From assembly GCF_024713975.1 (NCBI RefSeq), contig NC_091093.1, forward strand, positions 21,300,001 to 21,364,000: 64,000 nucleotides of DNA, in the 5' to 3' direction. Each line of letters opens with the position of its first letter. The first letter of the stretch is position 1. This DNA is from Paralichthys olivaceus (lineage: Eukaryota; Chordata; Actinopteri; Pleuronectiformes; Paralichthyidae). The notes beneath the pieces were generated by a model. That model was not told the origin of the DNA. It worked only from the letters and a program-made list of their open reading frames with translations, and did not search any database. Position numbers and translations under genes: made by a program. Shown here piece by piece: positions 1 through 14,100 of the stretch.

Positions 1-599
1 TTTTCCCACACAAGGACAGAGTGGTCTCATCCCACTCAAGCTTCAGTTCATGACTGATGGCAGAGGCCGGATTCACAGAGAACAGAGATGGTGTAGGTGG
101 ACAATGTGTGCGTCTGCATCTGTGGGTTTGTTATTCTCTTCTCAAGAGCAAAGCATTGTTACACCAAAGCACTAGAGCGTCCAAAACGCGGGGGCCGTCA
201 TGTCTTCGTTTACGAGTGCCTGTTGCTCCTTCAGTGTCTCCACGAATTTTAAAGCGCCCGGTGAAAAGGCGATCGTCTCTTCTATTTATAATCCCTTATT
301 GAGCCATGCATTGATCTGTGTCGAGTCTGAGGAGTGCAATCATGCAAATGTCTGTGCCAAGATGGAAATGTGTCAGCGCTTGGAGATGATGTGTGTGGGA
401 TGAGTGAGTCTGAGAGGGATGAATGATTGGAGCATTTTCCTGTAATTTTTTTTGTGTGACGACGGTTCATTAAGGGCAAGTATGTGAAAATGCTACAAAA
501 TTATTAAGAATACTATGTCAGTTGCAACGAAAGTATTGCTTGTATAGATTGGTCACAACAACAAATATGATCACATTTACAAATTCATCATATATTTAT

Positions 600-845
600 C
601 TCAGCCATAGGGGTTGTATCGACCCCTGTCTGTTTGTTTGTTTGTGAACAAGATGACACAAAAACTGACAAATGGATTTCCTTGTGTGTATGAATGTGGT
701 ATGTGTCAGGGAAGAACCCACATCCTTTAATTTTGTGAGATTTTTCAACACTCTGGGATAATTCATGAATCTTGGTGAAGGCCCAACCGAAAAAAGACAG
801 TTGGGCCTTGGTTGGGATATGCACTCTACTGAGAGCCATTCTAGA
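600..845 (+). repeat. Interspersed teleost repeat, family A copy
   Basis: Degenerate copy of a repeat seen at least eight times in this window. It has a TTTG tandem (630-645), an 'AAAAACTGACAAATGGATTTCC'-like middle, and an end module (about 800-835) that closely matches 3762-3797: both read TTGGGCCTTGG, then a few variable bases, then CACTCTACTGAG. I recognise the module as common in fish genomes but cannot name its class. Confidence 0.7.
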
Positions 846-3699
846 TGTGCAGAGATTTTCCTGACGTGAGCCAACATGAATATAACACTTATTTTTTATC
901 ATAACCAGCATGCAGAGCCTTTTGTCCTGATCCCTGATGTGAACCTTTTGTGAGAATCTCTTTATGGACCTCTCCACTTGTAGAGCACATTCACTCACAG
1001 CCTCTCAAAAGTGCTGTGTGGAACTTTCACAGTAATAATCCTACATGATGTTTTTATTTTTTCTCTTGTTCCGCCTGTTTGAGGAATTGTGTTGCATTTG
1101 ATGAATTAGAGGAGCCTGGTCTTATTCTACATTTTTCTCATTGTCAACGAATGAAAAGACCAAAACTAAATTGGTCATACTAATTAATATGATCTCTGTT
1201 TCCTAAACCTGATGCAGCGTATTCCTCTGTGCCTCAATTGTGGCCACAAATACAATTCAGTGAGCTTCACTGACCAGACAATCTTCTTTTCATGTTTCTT
1301 TACTACAGTGAATGTGTCACTTTAGGTTGTAGCTGCAGTAAATACTTATTATATAGAGCGCCAAGTCCATAGTGCAGTTTTAGCCCCTGTTTGGGTGACA
1401 CTAAAAATTACTGTTCAAACTGTCTCAGGAATTTACTAAGATTTAAAAAAATGAAAGTATATTTGAAATTCAGAGTTGCATAGAAAATTGGAAATTAGCG
1501 AGACACTAAATTATGGTTGGTTTGGTCTTTTCATGGTATTTTGCGAATCTTTGAAGCACCTTTCATTTATAATTCTTCACGCTACAGTGTATTTATTAGG
1601 GCTGATACCTGATTAAAGGTTACATACGATATTCCCTGGGACTAGACGTCACACTAGCTCCAACAGATCGAACACAATCACAGCCAAAGAAACCCCAAAC
1701 CATTTATCCACCATGCTGGTAAAATGAACGTGTTGTGTCGCCCTCTGGTTGTGTTCCAGTCTGTGGGAGACAAACTGTCGTGTCATGGCGTACGTTCTTG
1801 CAGCTCCGACTGAGACGCCTTGGCTGGCCTCATTAGCATAGCCATATTTGTGTGTAGCCCACATGAGGTGTAACTGGGATGTATCTGCTTGAATAATTAA
1901 TTAATAAGACGTCAGAGTGTAGAGGAGGCGTGGACATGACTGTGTCTCATGTTTAAATCAAAGCTGGAGACATCTTGATTTATACATGTTGGCAGGGCCA
2001 AGAGAATCGAATGCATGAACATGCACCACAATGGATAGAGAATTAGTTTGCTTAGTAAATATATGTACTTCATACATATGTTTGTGATTGCACCATGTTG
2101 TTCAGATGGGGCTGAATTGTTCATTGAGTGTTTTGTTCAATACACTGAATCTTTACATTTGATATTTTGGAATTATGACTAAAACTCAAATTGTTTTATA
2201 AAAATATCTCATTGGTAAACCAATGATAACAGCAACACCTGCTCCCTCATACATATATGAAGAATATAATTAAATCCAACCAAGATATGCATGAATAACA
2301 ATTCTTCAATTTGTAATGATTGGATTTACCAACAAGGAGAACATCTTCACAGCAAGAGCAGCAGGATCTGTTCTTCTCTATGTGCATATATTCCAGCTGC
2401 TTCTAAAATCAAATTGTTGATTTCCAGCTTCCTGCCTTGATAGTCTGAGATGTACAAGTGATTACGGTCTCTGAAATGCCAGAAATAGCAGAGTGACGCA
2501 CATACTCTGTCAAATGTCCATTTCATGTGACAAGCAATTTAAACTGTTTTGCTGTTCAGAACATCAAATTACTGTATTGAATGTGGAAAAAAAAATAGAG
2601 CAGAACCATGACGTTTTTTGTGCTTTTTCCCTGAACATTTTAAGTCTCGTGTTTAAATGAACACTTTTGCTGCACAACAAATCATCATCTTCTTCATGCG
2701 GAGGTTGAAATGTGCTTTTTACAGGCAATTATAGATATAGCAGGCGTCCTCCCAAGTGTTTTTAAATTAATTAAGAATCGGTTGTGGTTGAAGAATTCAG
2801 ATCATCTGCTCGTGTAAAACAGCATAACTGGAATCTAAAACCACCCTGTCACAGGTTACTGTTAAAAGTAATGCACTGAATATGTAACTTATGCAGGTTA
2901 AAAGTATTTAGATATCATTAATCAATATTATATCAAAAGAAAAAGCCCATTATGCCTGTGAGTGTAAATATTCTATTTTGGTTTATTATTACTTTGGGTA
3001 AGCAGTGAAGTCAATTCATACATTTGAGTTAAATAATCAAAATCATAGTGAACTATTTACAAACGTATGCTCATACAGTTATTAATTACATGTTAATATG
3101 TTTGATTATTTATATAAGTTTAAATGATCTGCTGAATCTTCCTCTATGTTTTTAGCTCAGTCTGTGTAACTTCTTATTGTTGGGCGGACAACAGTTTTGG
3201 GGTGCTTAAGAATGATGTCTGTCTCCATGCATCCACAGATCCAAGCTTCATGTTACGTTACTGAAGAAGTTTCAACGTGAGACTTTAACTTTTCTAAGTA
3301 GCCGCCACTTTGGCAGAGAGAGACAATTTTGAGATAAGACTAAATGTCAAACTTGTGTTGTTTACCACGTAACCACCACATATGACTGTGGCAGTGACCT
3401 CTGCAGCATGTTGTCCCTCACTCTTTCACTCTCAGTGTTTTCTATCTCACTCCACACACTGTCCAACAAAGGCAGAAATCATCTGCCGAACATTTATGAT
3501 TAGAAAAGAGTCATAAGATCAGTGACTCTGTATTGTAAACTATCTAAATTGTATCTAACATTAGCCAACATAATCCAGTGTGGTAAAATGAGATGAGCAA
3601 GGTGTGTTGTCTGTTAGTTAGCGAGACTATGAAAAACAGCTGGAAGGATTACCATGACACTCTGTTGTAGGATGTAATACTATATATTTGTTTTTACAC

Positions 3700-3800
3700 A
3701 TTGCTTAACATTGTTTTTTTTGGATCTAGTGAATTTAAATGATGTTTCATAAGGGGGCTGTTGGGCCTTGGCAGGGATGTACACTCTACTGAGTCCCCAA
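3700..3800 (+). repeat. Family A repeat, 3' end fragment
   Basis: Contains GGATCTAGTGAATTTAAAT followed by CTGTTGGGCCTTGG and CACTCTACTGAG. It matches the end of the copy at 600-845, and the GGATCTAGTGA part also matches 22772-22790. Confidence 0.7.
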
Positions 3801-3924
3801 CTGTGTATTTTTTATTCCTTTCAAAATTTACACACTCTAGTTTTAATCCACAAAAGTGCATTATGTAACTCTTAATCTATAAACTAACTGCACATCTAAG
3901 TTATCAAACCAGTAAAATGTTAAA

Positions 3925-4012
3925 TATTACCCTCTGATCAAGTACTTAAGGTACTTTTTACAGAAGTACAGTACTTGAGTAAAAGTACTTGTTTACATTC
4001 CAGCACTGCTGG
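3925..4012 (-). repeat. Teleost repeat rich in AGTACTT / TACTTGAGTAAAAGTAC
   Basis: AAGTACTTAAGGTACTTTTT and TACTTGAGTAAAAGTACTTG form overlapping inverted motifs. The same vocabulary recurs in opposite orientation at 23700-23850 and 24050-24180. This is a very common dispersed repeat in ray-finned fish. Confidence 0.65.
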
Positions 4013-5761
4013 AGCAGAGCTGTAGCACAGAGGATTAACAGCTTCTCACGCTGCCACTGACAGTTATGTGAAACAACACAGCCTTGCAAACTCCCATAAT
4101 CACAGGTCAACTTGAAGCAGCTCTGTTTTAAATAATAAGGTCGGGTGGTGTACACAAACAGTTTATTCTTCAGCGTTTTCGTTCACATTTCCCCTGCATA
4201 GATGAGCGCTGTTAATCAAACGTCCACAGTGACTGTCAACGTTTCTGCCAGGCCGACCGCCAAAGTGCGGTTACCGTAAAAGTGGACAGCTGGAGCACAT
4301 CGGTCACAATGATGCAACGTAACGCACCAGTGAGTCGTGCCACTGCTACGTAGCACCATTCCTGACAGCGAATCAATTCAGTAAGCAAATGGAAAACCCT
4401 AACAGCCCCTGACATTTCTCGACTGCCAGTAATTGGAGGCAATTTATATTAGTCAAACAGAATTTTCTGAAAGAGCAGGAGATGCTGGAACAACTAAGTT
4501 TATTCCCACACTTTGCATCACGCCTTGAGGTTATTTCAAAGGATGACGTTCATGTTTTTAAGTTTCCATTAAAACAGGAAGCTGACACCCTCATACCTTT
4601 CTTTGTGGGGCTTTTTATTTTATTGATACTCACATGAAGACCTGTATGCTCAGGCTGCACTCAGCAGCAATGCATAAGCTGATAAAAAGGTGTTTACCTC
4701 CAGATGAAATGTAATTAAACATACAGCAATCAAAATGCAAATGAGAACTGTATATGTGCTTCATCACTACACGTCTGTAATGTACGGAGATAAGATAAAG
4801 TATTAGATACGATACATCTCCCTGAGTCTGTGAGCAGATTTATATCACAACAAATAGGATTTCAAGCTTAAACTCTCAATCATACCAGAGATGGAACTGC
4901 TCAGAAAGAACAGGGGACAGAAGGGGAAATATCTGTCGTCTCAGTAGACCGACTTCCAGAATTACTTTGCCACTTGTGATCACAGCTGTGAAATCCAGCC
5001 GAGGGGGAAATCTCTACTTTGATATGGCAGCAGGAGCCAACTGTTTTTCATTCAGTAATGTCCAGTTTGCAACTGTCTCAGTTAAAGGAATCACTCAATA
5101 TTTTGGAAAAGAGAGAAACTGGTCAGGTAGAGAGATTTAGAGTAGATTATGTTGACTATTTTATATCCTGTTAGCTTATTCTTCTTCAAGCTGTAAACAT
5201 GACACTGACATTATTATCTTATAAAGTGGATTAGGCAAACTTATTACACCTCACACATCTGAGTCACATTCTAACTGTCTTTCAGCTCTGATTTTGGTCT
5301 CCTCCATTTCTCATGAATAGCTCTTCTAGCTCACCCAGTCATTCTTTGCTTAGCAGGTAGAATGAAGCAGATTTCTTGAACCTTTTTAATGTGATAAGCT
5401 TTGAGTGGTGAGAGTGTATTTATTTCCAATAAGTCATGTATTAAATATTAATATTGATTCCAGCTGCTTCAATTGTTTTAAGAGATTCAGGTGCAAAAAT
5501 TACTACTGTGCAGAAAAGGGTTATGTCTCGTACTTACAATAGAAGATCAGAAATGATTTGCAACAGGACTGATACACAGCAACACTCCAACAGCTAGAGA
5601 TGGGGAAACTGTCAAGTTTGGAGCCAAAGTGAAAGTACACCATCTTAAAGCAAGCTTAAAATAGCCAAAGCTGTGGGGAAACTCAGTGCAGAGGGACGAC
5701 GGATTGGAAAAAACACTTGTGTCTGCCGGTAACCGAGCAGTGGAAAACCAGCTGGCCACTT

Positions 5762-5774
5762 GGGGGGGGGGGGG
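5762..5774 (+). repeat. Poly-G run (13 G)
   Basis: Uninterrupted run of 13 G in otherwise ordinary sequence. Confidence 0.9.
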
Positions 5775-8400
5775 AATGGCCACTGCTCTGTGTGTCTGTC
5801 CCTGAGTGTCCTTCCATATGTAGCAAATTATCTCTCATTTCCCAAGCTGCTTGGTGTAATTGGAAATCTCAATCCCATTTCTCTCTGTGGCCTCGCACCC
5901 CAAGTCGGCCAGCTGAACCATCTCTGTCCTCTAAGGATCTGTTGGAACACATCAGGGCTAAAGTTGGAGGCTCATTACCTCCCAAATGTAACGCTTGACC
6001 TTAGGTCCCAAGTTAATGCCTTCCCCTATGCTCTCTCATCTCCCTCAGGATCCTCAACAGTGTATTTTTCTTCTACTTGGAGCTACAGTATGTTCTGCTT
6101 TGATTGGAACAGTTAGCAGAGATATAAATAACCAAATCTAAATGGGCAGTGGGTGCGTAGGCTATCTGCAGCATTGTCTGTAGTTGGTGAGTCATAGCAC
6201 ATGAATGTCCAGTTAAAGGGACATCTAGTCTTGGCAAACTCATATTTAATATTGAATATGTAAATGTGGTTCTTTTCAGATTTGTCAACTCACAGCTCCT
6301 CTATTGTTGCAGTATTTATCCTCCATGTCACATCTGCTTTAACAGGAGCAGCTAAAATGTGATAGTTTGAGCGTCACACAGATGAGGCTGCCTTTGGGGA
6401 AGTGTGTACGTCATCATCATTTCCAATATGACTCTTGACTCTATTTCTAAATCTGGTTAAATTCATACTGTGTTAGCTCCTTCAGGTTCAGGGTCCTGTT
6501 CTTGTTCACGCTGCCTCCCTCACTGTCACACTGTCATTACTGGGACACTAGTCTCCTGCTTTTCCTGTTATGACAAGTAAAAATAGCTGCTGTAAAAATG
6601 CAGGTTTTTATTTGGGTGTTTGTGTTTAGGTCACAGAGTCATATTGCATTTAAAGCTGCATTGACTGATTTTGTGGTACTAGACAGAAGAACTGCAAACA
6701 GACAGACATGCCCAGTTCGGTCATGTTGAATCTTTGACTTGAATTATTCTTCTCTTAGCTCTGGTTTGGTCTCCACCGACTCCTGTGAAACAAAGCAGGA
6801 GCTTAGTCTCGAAAACTAATTTGGCTTTTTTCACTAGCTCATCGTTAACTTTCTCTGTTTGTCCATTTGGAAAATTAATGCACAGATGTTTTATTCGAAA
6901 ACAGTGGCTTGCACTGGTGACCAAACAAGGGCTGATGAAAACAAAAAGATTACGGAATATAAAAAGCTAATTTGGGGGATGTAATCCTCAATGAGTTTTC
7001 AACAAAGGCTGGGAAACCAAAGATTTAAAGGCCACATTTACAATACTGATTTGATGAAGATGGTTTATCCCTAAATTGAATTGAGAGCTTTAAACATGCC
7101 ACCAATTCATTTTAAATATAGGGAAAAACTGTTTCATAAAATCTGTGACAATGGGACTCAGCCCCTTTCTTCTCCTCAGAATCAATTAGGAGCAGTTATT
7201 TAAAATCAAACCTTTGTTGCAGCAGGCTGACGAATGAGTAGGTTGCATGTATTTAATTTGTAAGGCTTTGTCTTCTGTGAATTGGAGGTGATTAGTTCGT
7301 TGGATAATGCGGTTGAGTGTCATTCAGTGAACCTTCAATTGTTGAGCTATTCATAGCAACACTTAGGTCTGAATATAGCGTTGCTTGCCTGTTGGGTCGC
7401 CTGGTTCCGGGTTTCTAATTCCTTAATCACAGAGACAGTAGCTCATTACAAAGTTACACACACATGATGATTTCAGGCCGTCTCTTTAGAGTAGAAGTGT
7501 TTTTAATGTGGGGGACGCAACTTCAGAGAAGAAAATAATTTTAAGCTATAAATTGGTGATGACCAAATCTTTAGCTACAGCTATAAGTGCACACTACAGT
7601 ATATATACAGTTATAAAACAAGGGAATTGATGTGAAAATGTTTTTATTCTGTTGAGGTATTACATTAAATTCAATTATATTTGAGAATTTGCATGCATGT
7701 TTCTTCTAATTTATGGTTTTACAACAGTCCCTCTTTAGTATTTTATCATATCACATCAAGAATCAACCAATATCATTAGATTCTAATGACCAGATGCAAT
7801 GACATGAATGAAAATGAAGTAATATAAATTGTGTATCATGTATAAGTTGAGAAGAAGAACTTTTGGAGAATAATTTAAAATACTGAGGGATCTGTCACCA
7901 TATTTTGAGAAATAAATGTGAAATGTACAGGAAGGAAATCACCATTTTCTTTTAAAAGCAATTAATTGCAATATTGTGAATTCAATTTCAACATGTCATT
8001 AAAAACGTATCTCACAAAATTACACCTTTATTCTTATATTCTAAAACAATAATGACATAATATAACTTTGTTTTAAAAACCGCCCTAATATAATATAATA
8101 GGAACCATATACTGATCTACAGCAATACAAAATGACAAACCTAAAACGAAAGTCAACATCGTGTCCCAGGCTCAGGCCTGAGTACTTAGAATTCATATGA
8201 CATCATGACTAATTCAGACTATTATGGGATATGCCTTTTTTAGGTCAGTGTACATCTAACCTACAAAGTGAAATATACTGTACATTCATTTTTAGACATT
8301 CACAGTCACTTGATGGATTCAGTGCCCTAAAAGCAACATTATTACATTAGCCCTGTTGTCCAGGACAGTGAGCAGGACGGACAAAACAGTATCGCCTTAA

Positions 8401-11125
8401 TTAGATTGAAATCTTCAGGGGAACTCTCTCCTGGTTAGTTTTGCTCGGCCTTTTCGGGTTCTGGTAGGACAGTCTCACAAAAACAACAACAAGGATGGTT
8501 CCTGGAATTAAAAAAATAAATACAATTTAGTTAAAAGATTCTGGGATATTCCACAACATTGCTGTTATTAGTGAACATTCGCAGTGTCATGAAGTCTTGG
8601 TCAAATCTATAACATCTGGTATCAACCTCCAACCAGGGGCTGTTTTCAGACATGAGCTGAAGTCAGTTGCTCTGAACATTTTATGAAATTTTCCTGCTAG
8701 CCTTATAAAATCGATAAAGTCGATGACGTTACTAACAGAATAGTGAAAAAGAAGAAGAAAAACATTTCAGGGTGAAAAGAGGAGCTAAAGAGGAAGACGT
8801 GATATTGGAAAGACGACAAGAATCGAGAGCTTTTGGTGATAAAGCCTGAAGCACGTGTCTATGTGCTGTAAACAAAATCATAATTTCTCCTGTGGAATTT
8901 ATACGCCCTGATATTTTCTGGACTTTCACGCCTAAAAACAGCCTAAGATGACCAGGTACTAGTGGAATACAGACTGCACAGGTGTTTGTGATAAGTTTTT
9001 CTCTCATTAAAACTGTCCTCATCAGCCTCTTACCTATGACCGCAAAGGTGCCGAGCAGTATTCCCACTGCTGACTGAATAGTTGGCATCCCCTGCAACTG
9101 CTTGGCAGCCATTTTGCAGTTTCCTCTGACGTTGCAGGGACACACTGTCACTGACACAAAAAGAACAAGAGGGGAAAAAAATGAAAACTGTGCTCAGGAT
9201 TGTTTTTTGGTGGTAATTTAAACTATAAACACTTCAGCTGTACTTTATATAATGGAAAATGCATTTGGGAAGCATATCTTCATTCCTGCTCATACATTTG
9301 ACACTAACGCATGAAATTAAATCTCGATTTGAAGGTAACAGCTAGTTCTCACATAAGCTTCACTAGTGACTTTTCTCACTGATGTGCTTTAGAGCTTCAC
9401 CCTGATTTAACTGTAAAACTACAGGCAGCTAAAACTAAAGAACAACTCTCTTTACACTTATTAAGCTCATATTGAACAATATAGTTTATCTATATGCACG
9501 AGAACTTATGTGCTGTTTTGTGGTTCGTATATAAATTGTCAGCAGGTTAAATTAGGTAAAACACAGTCTTCGGATTGCTGTGTAATCACAAACCTGCAGC
9601 TGGAAAAATCATTCGTAAAGCCACATTAGAACAGAGTCATAGGACAAGCTGGCCCACAGGGCTTGATCTCTATTGATTGTTCTTTTGTGCTTTTGTCCCA
9701 TAACCCGTGCTCGCATTAGCTCATCAGCAGGAGCGTCAGCATTACCTGGCAGGTTTATGAAGGTGCTCCTGGGAGGGGAGCTGCTGTCAGAAATGGTGAA
9801 GGGCACGGTGTAGACGTCAGGGGACAGGTATGGGATGTTTAAGGACAGGTTGGTGTGAGTATCTGAAGGAAAAGATTTAAAAAAAATTAATTTACAGTTT
9901 ATTATTTTTCTATGAATATAGTATAACAATAAAAGACAAAAGCCTTTTCACATCTTACCTCATTCTGTTTTGGTGTAAATTGTGATCAAACTTGTTTGTA
10001 ATTTGTCCACTAGATCTCACACAATCCCACACAATCTCGGGAACCATTCATCATTTCTGTTCCAGACTTTGCATGTGAATTAAGAGCAGTATTAAATTTG
10101 GTGTCATTTGGAAAAGTAATATGTTCAATATTAATAAGTTTGAATAAACAGGCAACTAATCGATGTTAATTGATAATATAGAGCAAAATATAGCATTCAC
10201 AACAACAACAGCCCGTTCATGAGAACAGCGGCAGCAACCAATTCTCCAGTTTGCGTTCTGCGTTCTGAGTTCACCGAACTTTGAATAAATAGCTTCTTAC
10301 ATAGTTTCAGAGAGAAAGCTGCAAACCTTCCAATCAGGAAGGTTTAGAACTGCACTAGTTAGGATAAGTGAAAAGCAGGACACAGAACAGACAATATGAC
10401 ATTTCAGATGTAATAGGATTTAATTTCCTGATACTTGTATTTGGTGGCCAAAGAAACGTGCACAAATAGCATTGCTTCCTGTGCAGCACGAGTGGTGGTC
10501 ACAATCCAGCCTCACAGATCAGAAAAGGTTTTAAACTAAGCTATAAAAGCTTTGTTACAAGCATATGTCAAGATTTTACTGTGAAATAATTATCACGTAT
10601 GACTTTACACTTCCTGTTAGCAAGAGAAAACAAATCTATCACTTTACTGCACAACAGCTCAACACAGCATGAGACACTGATTTCAGCTGTGTATGGAGAG
10701 GTCTGCAGAGAGTGACTCTTTATCTTATCTAAGAAAATCAGTCTAAAATACACGGCGGGCCGCATGACGTAAAAGCCCTGTCCAGTAAGAGAAGTGTTTA
10801 TCATACTGTTTGAACTCTTATCTGAAGGTCTTAAACTCCACGCTCGCACCTTTACAGTCATTCCCCCTAATGTTCCATTTGTCAGCCAGGGAGGCACAAG
10901 CTGTGCAGTGCTTCTCAAGAGACTCTAATGTATTCATCCCCTATCTTCGCTTGGTTTCGTGTGTGATGTGACATTTTCACAGAGCTGATCTGTGGCCGGC
11001 TAAAGTATTTATACATCCCAATGTTATTAAATGTGTTAATGTCAGACTGGATGTACCAGGTTTTCTCCCCTCACAGTTATGAACAGCTATGAACTATCAC
11101 AAATGGACAGTACATCCGTGAGATG

Positions 11126-11159
<34 letters not shown>

Positions 11160-14100
11160 GCACACCCACACACACACCCACACACACCCACACATCCCTT
11201 TCATAAATGGTTGTGGTTGTGCCACGCGAACAAGCAACCCTACAGCTGACATTACACTGTCACAAGAACACATCATTGGTATACCACCATTATTGGCTAC
11301 AATCAGGTGCAAAGCATTCTGGGAGATTCTTCTTTTAGCCTCCATTAGCTGGCAGGAGCCCAGCGGTGATGCCATAGAAATTACACAGATGATATAATTA
11401 CAGCTGGGCTCAATCAATAGCAACAGGAACAGAGGTTTAAAAAAATAAAAACGGGGAGGGAAGTGGATGAGCTGTTTGAATGACTTAATGTGACAAGACG
11501 TCATCGGCAGAAAATAGTTGACATTAAATAAGCCCAACACGAGCGGTTTCTGAAAAAGGGATAAATACTTTATATTTCCCATCACGAGGCGGAATAAATT
11601 ATACGGGAAGAAATTAGAACACGTTGATTCGCACATGTTCAGGGACAGATCGCTCTGACTCTCTACCCATGGACGGCAAATTATGTCAGTCTAAGTAAAA
11701 CAGCAGCATTTGAAAATCCATTTATCAGTGATGTCACATTGCTCGGCCTTGTGGCTGCCTGATAATCTGTCTTCTCCCAAAAAATCACTTCCTTACTCTC
11801 CATATTGGTCAGAAGCAGATTCTTATCAATTTAGACTGGAGGCTGTTTATTTATAGGGTCATTTATCTATATGTCCATGTTAAAGTCATTTAAAAGATCT
11901 AACATGATGGAACGTTGTCCACTCAACTCTTTTTGTTCTGTTATTTCAGGACCAAAAGTCAGACAGCTCACTGTGCATGCTCACCAGATTTGGTTGGGTT
12001 TTATGGTCTTATTTGGGTTCATAAATACGTATGTATTTTGCAGTATTTTGGACAGGATTTAAATATAATGGATACTTTGATACCCTTTACACAGTATATT
12101 TTGGTCCCTGTCTGTGTATGTGTGACAGATGGAACATGAGGACGTTGGAAAGGTGCATTATTCCATATCCCCACTCTCCAGCTGATTCACTTTTGGGGCT
12201 GATTGTTCAAAGGTAAAAAAAAAAATGGTCAGAAATAGAAATTTTCTCTGCAAATAATCTGACATCACATAAGTGAGATCATGAGGAAGTCACAAAGAAG
12301 TTAGAGAATGACATCATGCACAGTTCAAATAAAATCCATTACACAAGGAATCTCTGCATCCTGTGGGGCTGCAGACATGACTAATTCATGATCATATCTG
12401 TTAGGATCAGGTTAGGAATGACATCATTATGACATCACAATGAAGTCAGATAATGACGTCACAGAGTGTAATAATGCATGAACCAACCACTTATGTAGAT
12501 CACGACGACAACATTATAGAATATAATGCATTTCATGATTTTGGTATAAACAGCGTGTGCAGGGTATTCATTGGCCCCCTGATGCTTTCCTTTAAGAATT
12601 TGTCTACTTTAAGAAAGTTGTTTAATTATGATGAATGAAGAAAAGTAGCCCCCCCCCCCCCCAACAGTTAGTATGGTTTGGTCCAATTAAATCATTATTC
12701 CGTCCGAACTGAAGAAGCTTCTCTGGTGAGAGGTGAGACGTCTCCAAGAAACAAGTCCAGATGTCCACATACACGACTGAGAATCTTCACAGATATTCTT
12801 AAAAGTGACCATTCTTGCCTCCTCTCTCTTATCATCATGAAAAACATCACTAATCCTGACCGGCTTCACCTTGTCTGCGTTCAACTCACCGTTTATCGGC
12901 GTTAGCTTCCAGTTCCGACGAACTGTGGCATCACTGCGCAGGGAGAAGTTGAGCCGTCCCCCGTGCTGAGGTCCGTCACTGTCCCTTGAGGCCAACACCA
13001 GAGCCTGGTCCTCCCAGCGAGGAGTACACAGGTACTTCCAGGAGTAGTCTCCAACCAGCACCGGGCTGTTGTCATTCACATCCAGGATTTGCACTGTCAC
13101 CAGGGTGGACGCGGATAAGGAAGAGTTTCCTGAGGGGATAGAAAGAGATGTGGAGAAGTTAAAATGAAAATGCAAATTCACACCAAGGTAACAAACACAG
13201 ACATATCTCAGTTATTATGTTCCCTGCTCAAAATAATCCCTGAAAATTCAAAGTAGCTGTAGTTGATATATAACTCCACCAAGGAGGTTGTATTTTAATC
13301 AGGATTGATTTGCTGCATTACGCAAAAACGACTGGATGGATTAACACGGAACCTATAACGAAAGGATGCAGTGTGGGTCAGAAAGAACCCAATCAATTGG
13401 GAAGTTTTTCCACTTTATGAATAAAGGTGAACTTACGTCCATCCACTGCAATGACCTCCATGGTGTACGTGCTGTTCTCCTCTCTGTCCAAGGCCTGCAC
13501 AGTCTTCAGTTCTCCAGAGTACTTCCCTATTGAAAAGTATTTCTTTGTGTCCCCTTGAAGAGAATATCTGCACCAAAATAACACGTGCATCTCTGTAACA
13601 TTAGGGCTGCAATACTTTATGACTCACTCTCTGAACTGGCAAGTATCATTAATACAGCATTCATCCAAGGTTTACCTGATGGGGTGAGAATCCGGGTCAT
13701 AACCTCGGATGGTGGCGATGACCCGTCCCGGTTCCTCGCCCTCTCTGACGGTCACCTCGTAATGGCTCTGAGACAGGATTGGACCCTCGTTTACGTCGTC
13801 AACATAAATGGCGACTGTTGCTGTGGATGCAGGTCCGTATCGTCCACGGACCAGAGCCACTGGGTTCCGAGCACTGAGCACCAGGATGTACTCGCTCTCA
13901 CGCTCAAAGTCCAACACCTGTGAAGACACACGCACACCCACAGATGACAGAATATTTATTCCGAGAATGATCGGTGACATGATCTCAGTTGCGGTTAGGA
14001 GGGTTAATAGAATTTCTTAGATGGCACTGCAAATTCAAATAATGCCCCAACGTGAAGAAGTTAAAGGGTCAGTTTTCACAAAGACAAGAACATTGATATT

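Larger units (their letters stand above)
1..8400. other. Gene-free 3' flank of cdh17
   Basis: No open frame here has splice signals, family motifs or a plausible start context, so I call no gene. The stretch is AT-rich and holds old repeat copies (600-845, 3700-3800, 3925-4012), a 13-base G run at 5762-5774 and a short GC-richer patch near 175-270. The last few hundred bases before 8400 are the likely cdh17 3' untranslated region; TTTATT at 8027-8032 reads AATAAA on the minus strand, about 370 bases after the stop. Confidence 0.6.
9863..12889. other. cdh17 intron 14, with CRE-like cluster and simple repeats
   Basis: Three-kilobase intron with no exon I can support. It holds a CA repeat (11129-11156, degenerate to about 11193), a 14-base C run (12649-12662), and five TGACATCA/TGACGTCA octamers between 12260 and 12461. 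Confidence 0.7.

Noticed and set aside
8732..9157. cdh17 ending by reading through the exon 16 donor
   Set aside because: A strong GTAAGA donor at 9033 joins in phase to an exon (8501-8401) that completes the membrane helix and tail; read-through breaks the helix.
11097..11636. 179-codon minus-strand frame in cdh17 intron 14
   Set aside because: Ends in a Cys-Val repeat from the CA microsatellite; no splice phase with cdh17 and no homology.
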